Assembly (NCBI RefSeq): GCF_004522105.1 | Contig: NZ_SPUJ01000006.1 | Coordinates: 186,001-250,000, forward strand | DNA length: 64,000 nucleotides | Reading direction: 5' to 3' | Source: Nocardioides sp. 1609 | Lineage (GTDB): Bacteria; Actinomycetota; Actinomycetes; Propionibacteriales; Nocardioidaceae | Part shown: in pieces, positions 26,341-34,528 of the stretch | Position numbering within the stretch: position 1 is the stretch's first letter | Layout of the letters: every line of letters starts with the position of its first letter | The notes under the pieces: generated by a model | What the model was told of the DNA's origin: nothing | Database searches by the model: none | Seen by the model: only the letters and a program-made list of their open reading frames with translations | Translations under genes and position numbers: made by a program

Positions 26341-27276
26341 GTGACCACGATCGACCTGAGCACGCCGGCCCCGCCGCCGTCCTCGCTGTTCGACGCACTG
26401 CCACGCCGGGTGGCCCTGACCCTGCCCGAGCTCCAGCTCGTCGCCGAGCGCGCCGGCGGGGCGCCGCTGCCGTTCGACGTGCACGCACCCGACGGGGCCG
26501 ACGGCTCGCCGTCGCTCGAGAACCGTCTCGGCGCGAGTCGCGGCAGCGCCCAGGACCAGGCCTACCTCGCCGCGGTCGCGGCGCTGCACGACCCCGAGAC
26601 CTCGCTGGTCCGCCGCGGCCTGCTCGTCGACGGCGTGGTCGACGACGGGCTCGCCGGCGCGGTCGGCCTGCTGGCGACCCCCACCTACGCCCTCGACATC
26701 GACGTGTCGGTCGAGGCCGTGCAGGTCAAGGCCTGGCACCGCGCCAACGACGACGCGGTCGCGACGCTCGCGACCAGCGACGGCATCGTCTTCGAGCTCG
26801 CGTGGTTCCCGACGGCGGCGTGGCCCGACGAGCTGGGCCGGGTCGGCGTCGTCCCCGAGGACCTCGCGATGCGCGAGTCGTCGGTGCCGTCGTACCTCGA
26901 CCTGCCCTACGAGCTGGCCGACGCCGCCGTCGAGGCCGGGGCGAGCGGTCGCAGCGACGTGCTGCAGGTGCTCACCGCCCAGCACGCCGACCAGGTCGTC
27001 GACGCCGACGGCCGGCCGTTCCCCGCGGCCGAGGTGCCCGGGCTCCTGCAGGCGCTCGGCGCCGAGGCGCAGGGCCGGCTGCGGGTGCTGGTCGCCGACG
27101 TCTCCAGCGAGCCGACCTCCGTCGTCGGCGTCCGGTCGTGGGTCCTGCTGGCCGACGGCTGGCGCACCCTGCACCCGCACCAGTCCGACGGGCGGACCCG
27201 GGTGGAGATCCGCGCGGTCCAGCCGACCGAGCTCGCCGTCGACCTCGCCCCCGTGCTCGCGGACGTGGCGTCGTGA
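26341..27276 (+). CDS. EspG-like secretion-associated protein
   Basis: A 311-residue soluble protein with features of the EspG family, the cytoplasmic chaperones of ESX substrates: an LTLPELQLVAERAG start, a charged middle with RRGLLVDGVVDDGLAGAVGLLATP, followed by ALDIDVSV, and alternating strands and helices afterwards. The match is by pattern only and should be treated as probable. The GTG start follows the WXG-like gene by 32 bases, and the stop overlaps the next GTG by 4 bases. Its place beside a WXG-like protein fits a chaperone role for it. Confidence 0.6.
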   Translation: MTTIDLSTPAPPPSSLFDALPRRVALTLPELQLVAERAGGAPLPFDVHAPDGADGSPSLENRLGASRGSAQDQAYLAAVAALHDPETSLVRRGLLVDGVVDDGLAGAVGLLATPTYALDIDVSVEAVQVKAWHRANDDAVATLATSDGIVFELAWFPTAAWPDELGRVGVVPEDLAMRESSVPSYLDLPYELADAAVEAGASGRSDVLQVLTAQHADQVVDADGRPFPAAEVPGLLQALGAEAQGRLRVLVADVSSEPTSVVGVRSWVLLADGWRTLHPHQSDGRTRVEIRAVQPTELAVDLAPVLADVAS

Positions 27277-28640
27277 CCGGGCGCCCCGACGACGACCCCA
27301 CCAGCCAGGCCTCGGTGGTCGCGGCCGCCGCCGCCGAGCAGCGCCAGGTGCCGGCCACCGACTCCGAGGCCGCCGACCTCGCGGACCGCTACGACCGGAT
27401 GATGCGGCTGGCCTCCCTCTTCGACGCCTCCGGCGAGGAGATGCGCCAGCGCGCCCAGCTCGGCGCCGACGTCGTCGCCGACCCGGCCTTCGCCGAGTCG
27501 GCCCCGCTCTCCCCGGCGACCCACGCGCAGGTCGAGGACGACGTCCGGGCGGCCACCACGGGCAAGCACGGCCTGCTGTCGCGCTCGATCGAGCTCGACG
27601 CGGACGCGCTCGTCCTGCGCGCGACCGTGCTCACCTACCGGTGGATCGACGAGCTGCAGATCGCGGCGTACAAGACGCTCGGGTCGATCGCGGGCCGGGC
27701 GATCGGCTACCTCGCGCCCGAGGTGGCGCTCGGCGGCGCGATCGTGTCCGCCGGCCTGATCGAGACCGACGCGCTCGACCGCGACGGCGTCGCGGCCTAC
27801 CTCAACGAGCTCGCCGACTCCAACCCCGAGCTGATGGAGCACGTCACCAGCGGCGGGGGTGGCCTGCTCGACGGCCTGCGGATGCGCGCGCTGCTGACCG
27901 CCGGGATCCTCTCCGGCGACCACGGCCGGCTGGCCGGCCGGGGTGGGCTCCGCGCGATCGACGTCGAGCCGTTCCCGTGCACCTTCGCCGCCTCGCTGCG
28001 CGACGTCGCCGGCGGCCTGGTCGACGCCGCGACCGAGCTTCCCGACGCCGCCACCGCACCGGCACCCGGCGGCGCCCCCCGCAACCTCACCGAGCTGCTC
28101 ACCGCGCTGCACGAGACCCGCACCACCGTCGTCGTCCGCTCCGTCGCGCCGAGCCGCTACATCGCCTACCTCCACGGCCCCGACGGCGGCACCGGCGGAC
28201 GGTTGCGCCTCGTGGGCGGCGACCACTCGTCGTACGCCGGGCACGTGATCCGCAGCATCGAGCAGGCGATCGGCTCCGACGCCGACGCCCGGGTGATGCT
28301 CGTGGGCTCGGCCCAGGGCGGCGTGACCGCGGCCGAGGTCGCGGCCGCGCCGGCGTCGCCGCGGTTCGTGATCGACCAGGTCGTCACCACCGGCGCGCCC
28401 TCGGCCCACGTGCCGCGGATCCCCGAGTCGACCCGGATGCTGTCGCTCGAGGACCGCTCCGACCCGGTCGCGCTGCTCGGCTCGCTGATGAACTCCGGCG
28501 CCTCCAACCGCGTCACCGTCGTCTACGACGGCGGTGCCGACGGCTACGTCGACGGCGGCCGCGCGGCCGACGCCGCGAACCACCCTGCCCTCGTGGAGGA
28601 GATCGCCCGGATCACCGCGATGGGCTACCTCGCCGGGTAG
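27273..28640 (+). CDS. Alpha/beta-hydrolase-like protein lacking the nucleophile serine
   Basis: A 455-residue protein. The N-terminal half (1-200) is helical and WXG-region-like, with a hydrophobic stretch near residues 140-160. The C-terminal half has the alpha/beta-hydrolase pattern: RYIAYLHGPDG, then VMLVGSAQGGVTAAEVA where the nucleophile elbow GxSxGG should be, then EDRSDPVALLG. The expected Ser is Ala347 (G345-S-A-Q-G-G), so the usual catalytic serine is missing and the protein is probably not an active esterase. It overlaps the EspG-like gene by 4 bases and closes the cassette. Confidence 0.72.
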   Translation: MTGRPDDDPTSQASVVAAAAAEQRQVPATDSEAADLADRYDRMMRLASLFDASGEEMRQRAQLGADVVADPAFAESAPLSPATHAQVEDDVRAATTGKHGLLSRSIELDADALVLRATVLTYRWIDELQIAAYKTLGSIAGRAIGYLAPEVALGGAIVSAGLIETDALDRDGVAAYLNELADSNPELMEHVTSGGGGLLDGLRMRALLTAGILSGDHGRLAGRGGLRAIDVEPFPCTFAASLRDVAGGLVDAATELPDAATAPAPGGAPRNLTELLTALHETRTTVVVRSVAPSRYIAYLHGPDGGTGGRLRLVGGDHSSYAGHVIRSIEQAIGSDADARVMLVGSAQGGVTAAEVAAAPASPRFVIDQVVTTGAPSAHVPRIPESTRMLSLEDRSDPVALLGSLMNSGASNRVTVVYDGGADGYVDGGRAADAANHPALVEEIARITAMGYLAG

Positions 28641-28662
28641 CCCGCCCCGAGGTCGGCGAGCG

Positions 28663-28686
28663 CGCTCGACCCCCAGAGGTTGAGCG
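28663..28686. repeat. Short palindromic repeat after the hydrolase-like gene
   Basis: CGCTCGACC pairs with GGTTGAGCG (one G-T pair) around CCCAGA, followed by GAGCGCCAGCGAGACCC. Similar GTTGAGC-type words appear near 38345 and a GTCGAGCGAGC word near 18910, so this may be a dispersed REP-like element. It may also serve as a terminator. Confidence 0.45.
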
Positions 28687-28759
28687 AGCGAGCGCCAGCG
28701 AGACCCCCGGCCCAACCCCCCCGCTGCTCAGCCCGTCGACCGGAGGTGCCGTCGCGCGC

Positions 28760-30160
28760 TCAGGCGGTCAGGTCGTGCACGAACTCCGCGAGCTGGGTCA
28801 GGTTGCGGCACTCGACCATCGGCACGATGTCGCCGTACGCCGCGGCGGCGGAGTCGCCGGTGCCCCAGTGCCGGCGGTGCTCCGGGTTGAGCCACCAGGC
28901 GTGCCGGGCGGTGCCGGCGAGCTCCTCGAGGACCGCCTCGTTGAGGTCGCTGTAGTTGGAGCGGGCGTCGCCCAGGACGAGCAACGACGTCTTCGGGCCG
29001 ACCGCGTCGGGGTGCTCCTCGGCGAACCGACCGAGCGCGCGGCCGTAGTTGGTGCGCCCCCACAGCGCGGCCTGCGTGGTGGAGGCGGCCAGGTCGCTCA
29101 TCACGTCGACGATGTCGGCGCCCGGCGTGAAGTACGGCGTCACCTCGTGCACCTGGTCGATGAACGTGAACGCGCGCACCTTCTGGAACTGGTCGCGCAG
29201 GGCGAAGACGAGCAGCAGGGTGAACTGGGCGAAGTTGGCCACCGAGCCACTGACGTCGCAGAGCACGACCAGCTCGGTGCGGTGCGGTCGCTTCGGGCGG
29301 TGGTGGGTGACGAGGGGGACGCCGCCGGTCGACATCGAGGCGCGCACGGTGCGCCGGAAGTCGAGCGGTCCGCGACGGCGGGCGTGCTGCTCCTTGGTCA
29401 GGCGGGTCGCGAGCCGCCGGGCGAGCGGGTAGATCTCGCGGCGCATCTCCTCCAGGTCGGAGCGCCGCGCGGCCATGAAGTCGAGCCGCTCGATGCTGGG
29501 GCGCAGGGCGACGTTCGCGACGTGGTCGGCGCCCTTCTCCTCCGCGATCCGGCGGCGGGCGTCGGCCTCGACCTGGGCGGTGAACGCACCGACGCGGCGA
29601 CCCGCGCCGCGCTGGGCCTCCTCCTCGGTCAGCCCCTCGGCGAGGAGCCCCGCGACGACCTGCGCGACCAGGTCCGACGGCGCCACCCGCTGCAGCGCCG
29701 TGTACGCCGACCACGACGACAGCCCCGGACCGCGCCCGGGCATGGCACCGAACCGGCCGACCATCTCGGCGGCCAGCTGTTGCAGCCGCTGCCGGTCGTC
29801 GGCGGCCAGCGCCTCGGCGAGCTGCTCGCGGAAGGCGGCCAGCGCGGCGGCGTTGTCGCGCACCGGCGAGGCCTCGTCGTCGGCGGTGTCACCGGCCTCC
29901 GGGTCGAGCGAGGCCACGCCGCCGCCGACCATCCGCGGGAAGTACAGGTCGAAGAGCGCCTCGAACGTCGGCCGCTGGGCCTGCCGCTTGACCAGCGACG
30001 CGGCGTACCCCTCGCGGACGACGTCGCGGTCGGTCCAGTCGAGCGCGCCGAGCACGGCGACGGCGTCGAGGTCCTCGGCCAGGGAGACCGACAGCCCGGC
30101 GCCGCGCAGCGCCTCCACGAAGGCGATGTGCCGGTCGACCAGTCCGCTGCGCGTGCTCAT
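28760..30160 (-). CDS. CoxE/VWA domain protein, partner of the MoxR ATPase
   Basis: A 466-residue protein with a C-terminal von Willebrand A domain carrying a MIDAS-like start, LVVLCDVSGSVANFAQF (about residue 285). The N-terminal part is helical and typical of the CoxE-like group. Proteins of this kind work with MoxR AAA ATPases as chaperone pairs that mature enzymes or metal sites, and here the MoxR gene overlaps it by 4 bases (ATGA). No nearby oxidoreductase is in the same operon, so the client is unknown. The gene ends 119 bases from the convergent hydrolase-like gene. Confidence 0.88.
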   Translation of the reverse strand: MSTRSGLVDRHIAFVEALRGAGLSVSLAEDLDAVAVLGALDWTDRDVVREGYAASLVKRQAQRPTFEALFDLYFPRMVGGGVASLDPEAGDTADDEASPVRDNAAALAAFREQLAEALAADDRQRLQQLAAEMVGRFGAMPGRGPGLSSWSAYTALQRVAPSDLVAQVVAGLLAEGLTEEEAQRGAGRRVGAFTAQVEADARRRIAEEKGADHVANVALRPSIERLDFMAARRSDLEEMRREIYPLARRLATRLTKEQHARRRGPLDFRRTVRASMSTGGVPLVTHHRPKRPHRTELVVLCDVSGSVANFAQFTLLLVFALRDQFQKVRAFTFIDQVHEVTPYFTPGADIVDVMSDLAASTTQAALWGRTNYGRALGRFAEEHPDAVGPKTSLLVLGDARSNYSDLNEAVLEELAGTARHAWWLNPEHRRHWGTGDSAAAAYGDIVPMVECRNLTQLAEFVHDLTA

Positions 30161-31017
30161 CGGGCGAGCTTCAGCTCCTTGACCGCGCGGTCGTGGTCGC
30201 TGCGGTGCTTGAGGATGACGCCGAGCGTGTCGGCGATCGCCTTCGCGTCGAGGTCGCCGATCTCGAGGGCCACCAGGGTGCGGGCCCAGTCGACCGACTC
30301 CGCGATGGAGGGCGCCTTCTTCAGCTCCAGCTCGCGCAGCCGGGCGACGGTGGCGACCAGCTGCGCGGTGACGCGGTCGTCGAGCCCGGGGACCTGCGAG
30401 GCGACGATCTCCCGCTCCCGCTCGGCGTCCGGGTAGTCGAGGTGCAGGTAGAGGCAGCGACGCTTGACCGCCTCGGACAGCTCGCGGCTGGCGTTCGAGG
30501 TCAGCACGACGAAGGGGCGTCGGGTGGCCGTGACCGTGCCGAGCTCGGGGATGGTGACCTGGAAGTCGGAGAGCACCTCGAGCAGCAGCCCCTCGACCTC
30601 GACGTCGGTCTTGTCCACCTCGTCGATCAGCAGCACCGTGGGCGTCTCCCGCTGGATCGCGGTCAGCAGCGGCCGGGTCAGCAGGAACTCCTCGGTGAAG
30701 ATGTCGTCGTGGGTGGCGTCCCACTCCTTGCCCTCGGAGGCCTGGATGCGCAGCAGCTGCTTCTTGTAGTTCCACTCGTAGAGGGCGCGCGCCTCGTCGA
30801 GGCCCTCGTAGCACTGCAGCCGCACCAGCTCGGCGCCCGTCGCGCGGGCCACCGCCTTGGCGAGCTCGGTCTTGCCCACCCCGGCCGGGCCCTCGACGAG
30901 CAGCGGCTTCTCGAGCGCGCCGGCGAGGTACGACGTCGTGGACGTCGCCCCGTCGGCCAGGTAGCCGGCCTCGTGCAGCCGGGCGGAGGCGTCGGTGGGT
31001 GAGGCGAACCAGCTCAT
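30157..31017 (-). CDS. MoxR-type AAA+ ATPase
   Basis: A 286-residue ATPase with Walker A GPAGVGKT (about 43-50), Walker B VLLIDEVDK (about 128-136) and sensor 1 FVVLTSNASRELS. This is the MoxR family, usually found next to VWA proteins, as it is here. The ATG at 31017 gives a full-length domain; translation of the next gene starts within the stop codon. The divergent upstream region contains five 11-bp repeats. Confidence 0.9.
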   Translation of the reverse strand: MSWFASPTDASARLHEAGYLADGATSTTSYLAGALEKPLLVEGPAGVGKTELAKAVARATGAELVRLQCYEGLDEARALYEWNYKKQLLRIQASEGKEWDATHDDIFTEEFLLTRPLLTAIQRETPTVLLIDEVDKTDVEVEGLLLEVLSDFQVTIPELGTVTATRRPFVVLTSNASRELSEAVKRRCLYLHLDYPDAEREREIVASQVPGLDDRVTAQLVATVARLRELELKKAPSIAESVDWARTLVALEIGDLDAKAIADTLGVILKHRSDHDRAVKELKLAR

Positions 31018-31043
31018 CGCGCCATCCTCGCACCGGGCCACAC

Positions 31044-31098
31044 CGCGTCCGAACCGCGTCCGCACGGCGTCCGCACGGCGTCCGGGCGGCGTCCGGGC
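31044..31098. repeat. Five 11-bp tandem repeats between divergent genes
   Basis: Five units follow each other without gaps, consensus (C/G)GCGTCCGnnC: CGCGTCCGAAC, CGCGTCCGCAC, GGCGTCCGCAC, GGCGTCCGGGC, GGCGTCCGGGC. They fill the 134-base region between the leftward MoxR gene and the rightward FAD-oxidase gene. A period near one helical turn would place each core on the same face of the DNA, as in arrays of regulator sites. Confidence 0.75.
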
Positions 31099-31151
31099 GC
31101 CGCCCGGTCCCTTGTCGGGACGCCCGGGTTGTAGGAACGTCAGTCCTCACC

Positions 31152-32525
31152 ATGGAGACGACGCCGCCCGACCTCGCCGCCCTCCGGGACGCCCTGCCCG
31201 CCGGCGCCCTCGTCGAGGACCCCGACCGGATGGCCGGCTACCGGTGGGACCGCGCCCACGACCCCGGGGCCGGGGTGCCGCTGGCCGTCGTCCGCGCCAC
31301 GTGCACCGCCGACGTCCAGGCCGCCGTGCGGTACGCCGCGGCGCACGGCGTCCCGGTCGTCCCGCGCGGCGCGGGGTCCGGCCTGTCGGGCGGCGCGTCG
31401 GCGGTCGACGGCTGCCTGGTGGTCGCGACCGAGCGGATGCGCGCGATCGAGGTCGACCCGGTCACCCGGACCGCGGTCGTCGAGCCCGGGCTGCTGAACG
31501 CCGAGGTCAAGGCGGCGGCCGCCGAGCACGGCCTGTGGTACCCGCCCGACCCGTCGTCCTACGAGATCTGCTCGATCGGCGGCAACGTCGCCACCAACGC
31601 CGGCGGGCTCTGCTGCGTGAAGTACGGCGTGACGACCGACTACGTGCTCGGCCTGACCGTCGTCCTGGCCGACGGCACCGCGGTCGAGCTCGGCGGCCCG
31701 CGGCTCAAGGACGTCGCCGGCCTCTCGCTCACCAAGCTCTTCGTCGGCAGCGAGGGCGTGCTCGGCATCATCACCCGCGTCGTGCTGCGCCTGGTGCCGG
31801 CGCAGCGGCCGCCCTCGACGCTGGTGGCGACGTTCCCGACGCTGGACGGCGCCACCGACGCCGTCCTCGCCATCACCCGCCGGATGCGGCCCTCGATGCT
31901 CGAGCTGATGGACCGGGTGACGATCAACGCCGTGGAGGACGAGACCCGGATGGGCCTGGACCGCACGGCCGAGGCGATGCTCGTCATCCAGACCGACGAA
32001 CCGGCCGAGCACGCCGCGCTCGAGGTCGCCGAGATCACCGCCGACTGCGAGGCCCACGGTGCCGTCGAGGTCTTCGCCACCGACGACGTGGCGGTCGGCG
32101 AGGCCTTCGTCGTCGCCCGGCGGATGGCGATCCCGGCGATGGAGAGGAAGGGCTCCCTGCTGCTGGAGGACGTCGGCGTCCCGCTGCCGGAGCTGGGTGC
32201 CCTGGTGCGCGGGATCGCGGAGATCAGCCGGGACCGCGCGGTGACGATCGCGGTCATCGCGCACGCCGGCGACGGCAACACCCACCCGTTGATCGTCTTC
32301 GACGCGGCCGACCCCGACGAGTCCGCCCGCGCCCAGGCGGCCTACGGGGAGGTGATGCGGCTGGCGATCCGGCTCGGGGGCACCATCACCGGCGAGCACG
32401 GTGTTGGCCGCCTCAAGCGCCCGTGGCTCGCCGACTACCTCGGACCGGACGCGCTCGAGCTCAACCGCCGCGTCAAGGCGGCCCTCGACCCGCAGGGCAT
32501 CCTCAACCCGGGCGCCCTGCTCTGA
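31152..32525 (+). CDS. FAD-linked oxidase, GlcD/D-lactate dehydrogenase type
   Basis: A 457-residue flavoprotein of the VAO/PCMH family. The FAD-binding domain shows VPRGAGSGLSGGA and later SIGGNVATNAGG and LFVGSEGVLGIIT; the C-terminal FAD-oxidase domain has VIAHAGDGNTHP and GGTITGEHGVGRLK. Such enzymes oxidise 2-hydroxy acids such as glycolate or D-lactate. No partner Fe-S subunit (GlcF) is beside it, so a stand-alone dehydrogenase is likely. The ATG at 31152 gives a full N terminus. It ends before a strong terminator. Confidence 0.9.
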   Translation: METTPPDLAALRDALPAGALVEDPDRMAGYRWDRAHDPGAGVPLAVVRATCTADVQAAVRYAAAHGVPVVPRGAGSGLSGGASAVDGCLVVATERMRAIEVDPVTRTAVVEPGLLNAEVKAAAAEHGLWYPPDPSSYEICSIGGNVATNAGGLCCVKYGVTTDYVLGLTVVLADGTAVELGGPRLKDVAGLSLTKLFVGSEGVLGIITRVVLRLVPAQRPPSTLVATFPTLDGATDAVLAITRRMRPSMLELMDRVTINAVEDETRMGLDRTAEAMLVIQTDEPAEHAALEVAEITADCEAHGAVEVFATDDVAVGEAFVVARRMAIPAMERKGSLLLEDVGVPLPELGALVRGIAEISRDRAVTIAVIAHAGDGNTHPLIVFDAADPDESARAQAAYGEVMRLAIRLGGTITGEHGVGRLKRPWLADYLGPDALELNRRVKAALDPQGILNPGALL

Positions 32526-32548
32526 GCTGACCAGGGCGCCGAGGCGCC

Positions 32549-32582
32549 GCCGACCGACGGGCCCGAGAGCCCGTCGGTCGGC
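32549..32582. terminator. Bidirectional terminator hairpin
   Basis: A perfect 14-base stem, GCCGACCGACGGGC with its complement, around CCGAGA. It lies between the convergent FAD-oxidase and CsbD genes. Confidence 0.85.
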
Positions 32583-32600
32583 CCTACTCGGGGCGAGGGA

Positions 32601-32774
32601 TCAGCCCTTGAAGACGTCCTTGACGTCCTCGACCTTGTTCTTGGCCGTGGCCTCGCCCTGGTCGGCCTTGCCCTCGGCCTTCAGCTGGTCGTCGCCCTTC
32701 GCGTCGCCGACGGCCTCCTTGGCCTTGCCGAGCGCGTCCTGGGCGGCGTTCTTGGCCTTGTCCGCGATTCCCAT
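32601..32774 (-). CDS. CsbD-like stress protein
   Basis: A 57-residue, highly charged helical protein, MGIADKAKNAAQDALGKAKE onwards, with KGDDQLKAEGKADQ as the family signature. CsbD-like proteins are strongly induced general stress proteins; the molecular role is unclear. GGAGAACACC stands before the ATG. It lies at the downstream end of the Asp23/AmaP cluster, 56 bases after it, and may share its regulation or have its own promoter. Confidence 0.9.
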   Translation of the reverse strand: MGIADKAKNAAQDALGKAKEAVGDAKGDDQLKAEGKADQGEATAKNKVEDVKDVFKG

Positions 32775-32830
32775 GGTGTTCTCCTTCGTCCTTGGTGGAT
32801 GGGTGGTGCGAGCAACCGGGGATCGGCCGC

Positions 32831-33412
32831 TCAGCGGACGCGCACGCGAGTGCTGCGTCCGGTCCGGGGGCGTCGTGGCGCGTCGAGGACGACGCGGCAC
32901 GCCACGTCGTCGTCGGGGAACGCCGCGGCGACGTCGGCGGCACAGACCTCGGCCGCCTCGGTGAGGGTGGCCGCGTCGGCTGCCGGGTCCACGTGTCCGC
33001 GCAGCTCCAGGACCGTGCGGGAGCGCACGGTGCGGCTGGTGCCGCGGACACCGGTGACCGGGGCCAGCGTGGCGAGACGCTGCGCCGCGGCCGCCGCCGT
33101 CGACGCCAGGTCGGCCTCGACGCGGCCGGTCGCGTCGCTGGTCCGCAACCGCAGGGTGGACGGTCCGCTGCGGCGCAGGTGCGCCAGCAGCCAGGTCAGC
33201 CCGGCGAGACCGACCACGACGCCGAGGGCGGCGAGGGCCCACGGCCACCACGCGGCGTCCAGGACGTCGTCGAGGGGGCCGGTGTCGACCCGGTCGCCCA
33301 GGTGCAGGACCCAGCCGTGCTGCCAGTCGGCGAGGAGCAGGCCGAGGGCCACCAGGGCCAGCCCGACCACGAGCACGGCGAGCCGGTCGAGCAGGAGCAG
33401 GCGGCGGGTCAT
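32831..33412 (-). CDS. AmaP-like membrane anchor of Asp23-type proteins
   Basis: A 193-residue protein with two N-terminal membrane segments (about 10-29 and 57-77) followed by a cytoplasmic Asp23-like alpha/beta domain (about 85-180). This is the layout of AmaP, which holds Asp23 at the membrane. The ATG at 33412 overlaps the stop of the previous gene by 4 bases. It is the last gene of the cluster before csbD. Confidence 0.78.
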   Translation of the reverse strand: MTRRLLLLDRLAVLVVGLALVALGLLLADWQHGWVLHLGDRVDTGPLDDVLDAAWWPWALAALGVVVGLAGLTWLLAHLRRSGPSTLRLRTSDATGRVEADLASTAAAAAQRLATLAPVTGVRGTSRTVRSRTVLELRGHVDPAADAATLTEAAEVCAADVAAAFPDDDVACRVVLDAPRRPRTGRSTRVRVR

Positions 33413-33945
33413 CGTGGGACCTCCTTGAGCCGGATCCCGACCGCGGCGGTGGTGAGTGCGCCCGGGCCGCTGTCGAGAGCGGTGCGCACGGTGTCGGCCA
33501 CGCCGGCCTCGCCCTCGCGGGCCACGACCTCGACGGTGACGCGGCGACGTCCGACCCGGGTGGTCTCGGCCGAGATCACGCCGGGCGCCCGGTCGGCGAC
33601 GGTCTGCGCGAGCGCCGCGACGGCGCCGGGCGAGAGCCACAGGTCGGCGGAGCAGGAGCCGCGCAGGTGGGTCCGTCGACCCGGGAGGAGCGCGGCCACG
33701 ACCAGCACCAGCCCGACCACGGCGGTGGCGAGTCCGGCGACCGTGAGCGCGGTGCTCGCGGTCAGGCCGTCGACGGAGTCGACCAGGTCGCGCGACCACG
33801 AGGTGCCGCCGGCCCAGCCGCGGTCGACCGCGAGGTCGCGGACGGCCACGACGGCGAGCGCCACGACGACGGCGGCCAGCACGGGGGCGACGAGGGCCGC
33901 GGCGGGACGGGCGCGGGGCGGGGTGCGGTCGGTCGGGGCAGTCAC
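33409..33945 (-). CDS. DUF6286-like membrane protein of the Asp23 cluster
   Basis: A 178-residue protein with two membrane segments (about 17-38 and 63-86) and a soluble C-terminal domain with an Asp23-like rhythm: RVGRRRVTVEVVAREGEAG. Actinobacterial Asp23 operons often carry such DUF6286 proteins next to AmaP. The GTG at 33945 overlaps the preceding Asp23 gene stop by 4 bases, so the whole run is translated as a unit. The function is presumed to be at the membrane in envelope stress, inferred from context. Confidence 0.7.
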   Translation of the reverse strand: MTAPTDRTPPRARPAAALVAPVLAAVVVALAVVAVRDLAVDRGWAGGTSWSRDLVDSVDGLTASTALTVAGLATAVVGLVLVVAALLPGRRTHLRGSCSADLWLSPGAVAALAQTVADRAPGVISAETTRVGRRRVTVEVVAREGEAGVADTVRTALDSGPGALTTAAVGIRLKEVPR

Positions 33946-34346
33946 TCGACCCGCCTCCTCTCCTGGTCGACCTCGGCGGGGCCGAGGGTGTGGACGGTGA
34001 CGTCGACGGTGTGCAGGTGCACACCGGTGATGCGGGCCGCCTCGGCCCGCACGGTGTCGCGGACCCGGGCGGCGATCCCGGCCACGTGACAGGGCCACAC
34101 GCAGGCGACGTCGACGGCGACGCGGGCGCTGCGGCCCTGCATCGTGATGTCGGCGCGCGGGCTGTTCGAGCCCCGGAGGCGGCCCAGCGCGGTCCGGTGG
34201 GCGACGGTCCCGGGGGTGCTCAGCACGGTCTGCTCGACGACGTGCTGGATCGCCCGGACGCGCACCTCGAGGGTGCCGCGCTCGTCGGGGCGGACCTCGT
34301 CGGGGGTGGCTGAGCCGACCGTCCCCTCGACGGCCGGCTCAGCCAC
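33942..34346 (-). CDS. Asp23/Gls24 family envelope stress protein
   Basis: A 134-residue protein with the Asp23 pattern: ARVAVDVACVWPCHVAGIAARVRDTVRAEA followed in the next strand by VHLHTVDVTVHTL. The GTG start overlaps the preceding small membrane protein gene by 8 bases. Asp23 proteins gather at the membrane, bound by AmaP, and are linked to cell-wall stress. Several paralogues lie in this cluster; this one has a shorter N terminus than the protein at 35150. Confidence 0.82.
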   Translation of the reverse strand: MAEPAVEGTVGSATPDEVRPDERGTLEVRVRAIQHVVEQTVLSTPGTVAHRTALGRLRGSNSPRADITMQGRSARVAVDVACVWPCHVAGIAARVRDTVRAEAARITGVHLHTVDVTVHTLGPAEVDQERRRVE

Positions 34347-34515
34347 GACGTCCTCGCACGAGCGCTGCGAGGTCGAGCTCCCCGTCGACGTGACCGCCGA
34401 CGAGGTAGCCGACACCCCCGAGGACGACAGCCAGGAGGAACCCGGTGAAGCCACCGGCGACGATGGCGATCGTCAGCAGCAGCCCGGCGATGAGGCCGAT
34501 CGTGGAGGTGGTCAT
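34339..34515 (-). CDS. Small DUF2273-like membrane protein
   Basis: A 58-residue protein with two hydrophobic segments, IGLIAGLLLTIAIVAG and GFLLAVVLGGVGYLVGGHV, and a short acidic-basic tail. Proteins like this (DUF2273) regularly accompany Asp23 genes in Gram-positive bacteria. The ATG at 34515 has GGAGACCACC before it. It sits between the J-domain-like gene and an Asp23 gene. Confidence 0.78.
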   Translation of the reverse strand: MTTSTIGLIAGLLLTIAIVAGGFTGFLLAVVLGGVGYLVGGHVDGELDLAALVRGRRG

Positions 34516-34528
34516 GTGGTGGTCTCCT

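Noticed and set aside
24256..27180. A long leftward frame across the aminotransferase and WSG genes.
   Set aside because: Only its last 57 codons look like a gene (a membrane helix); the rest is antisense to well-supported genes.
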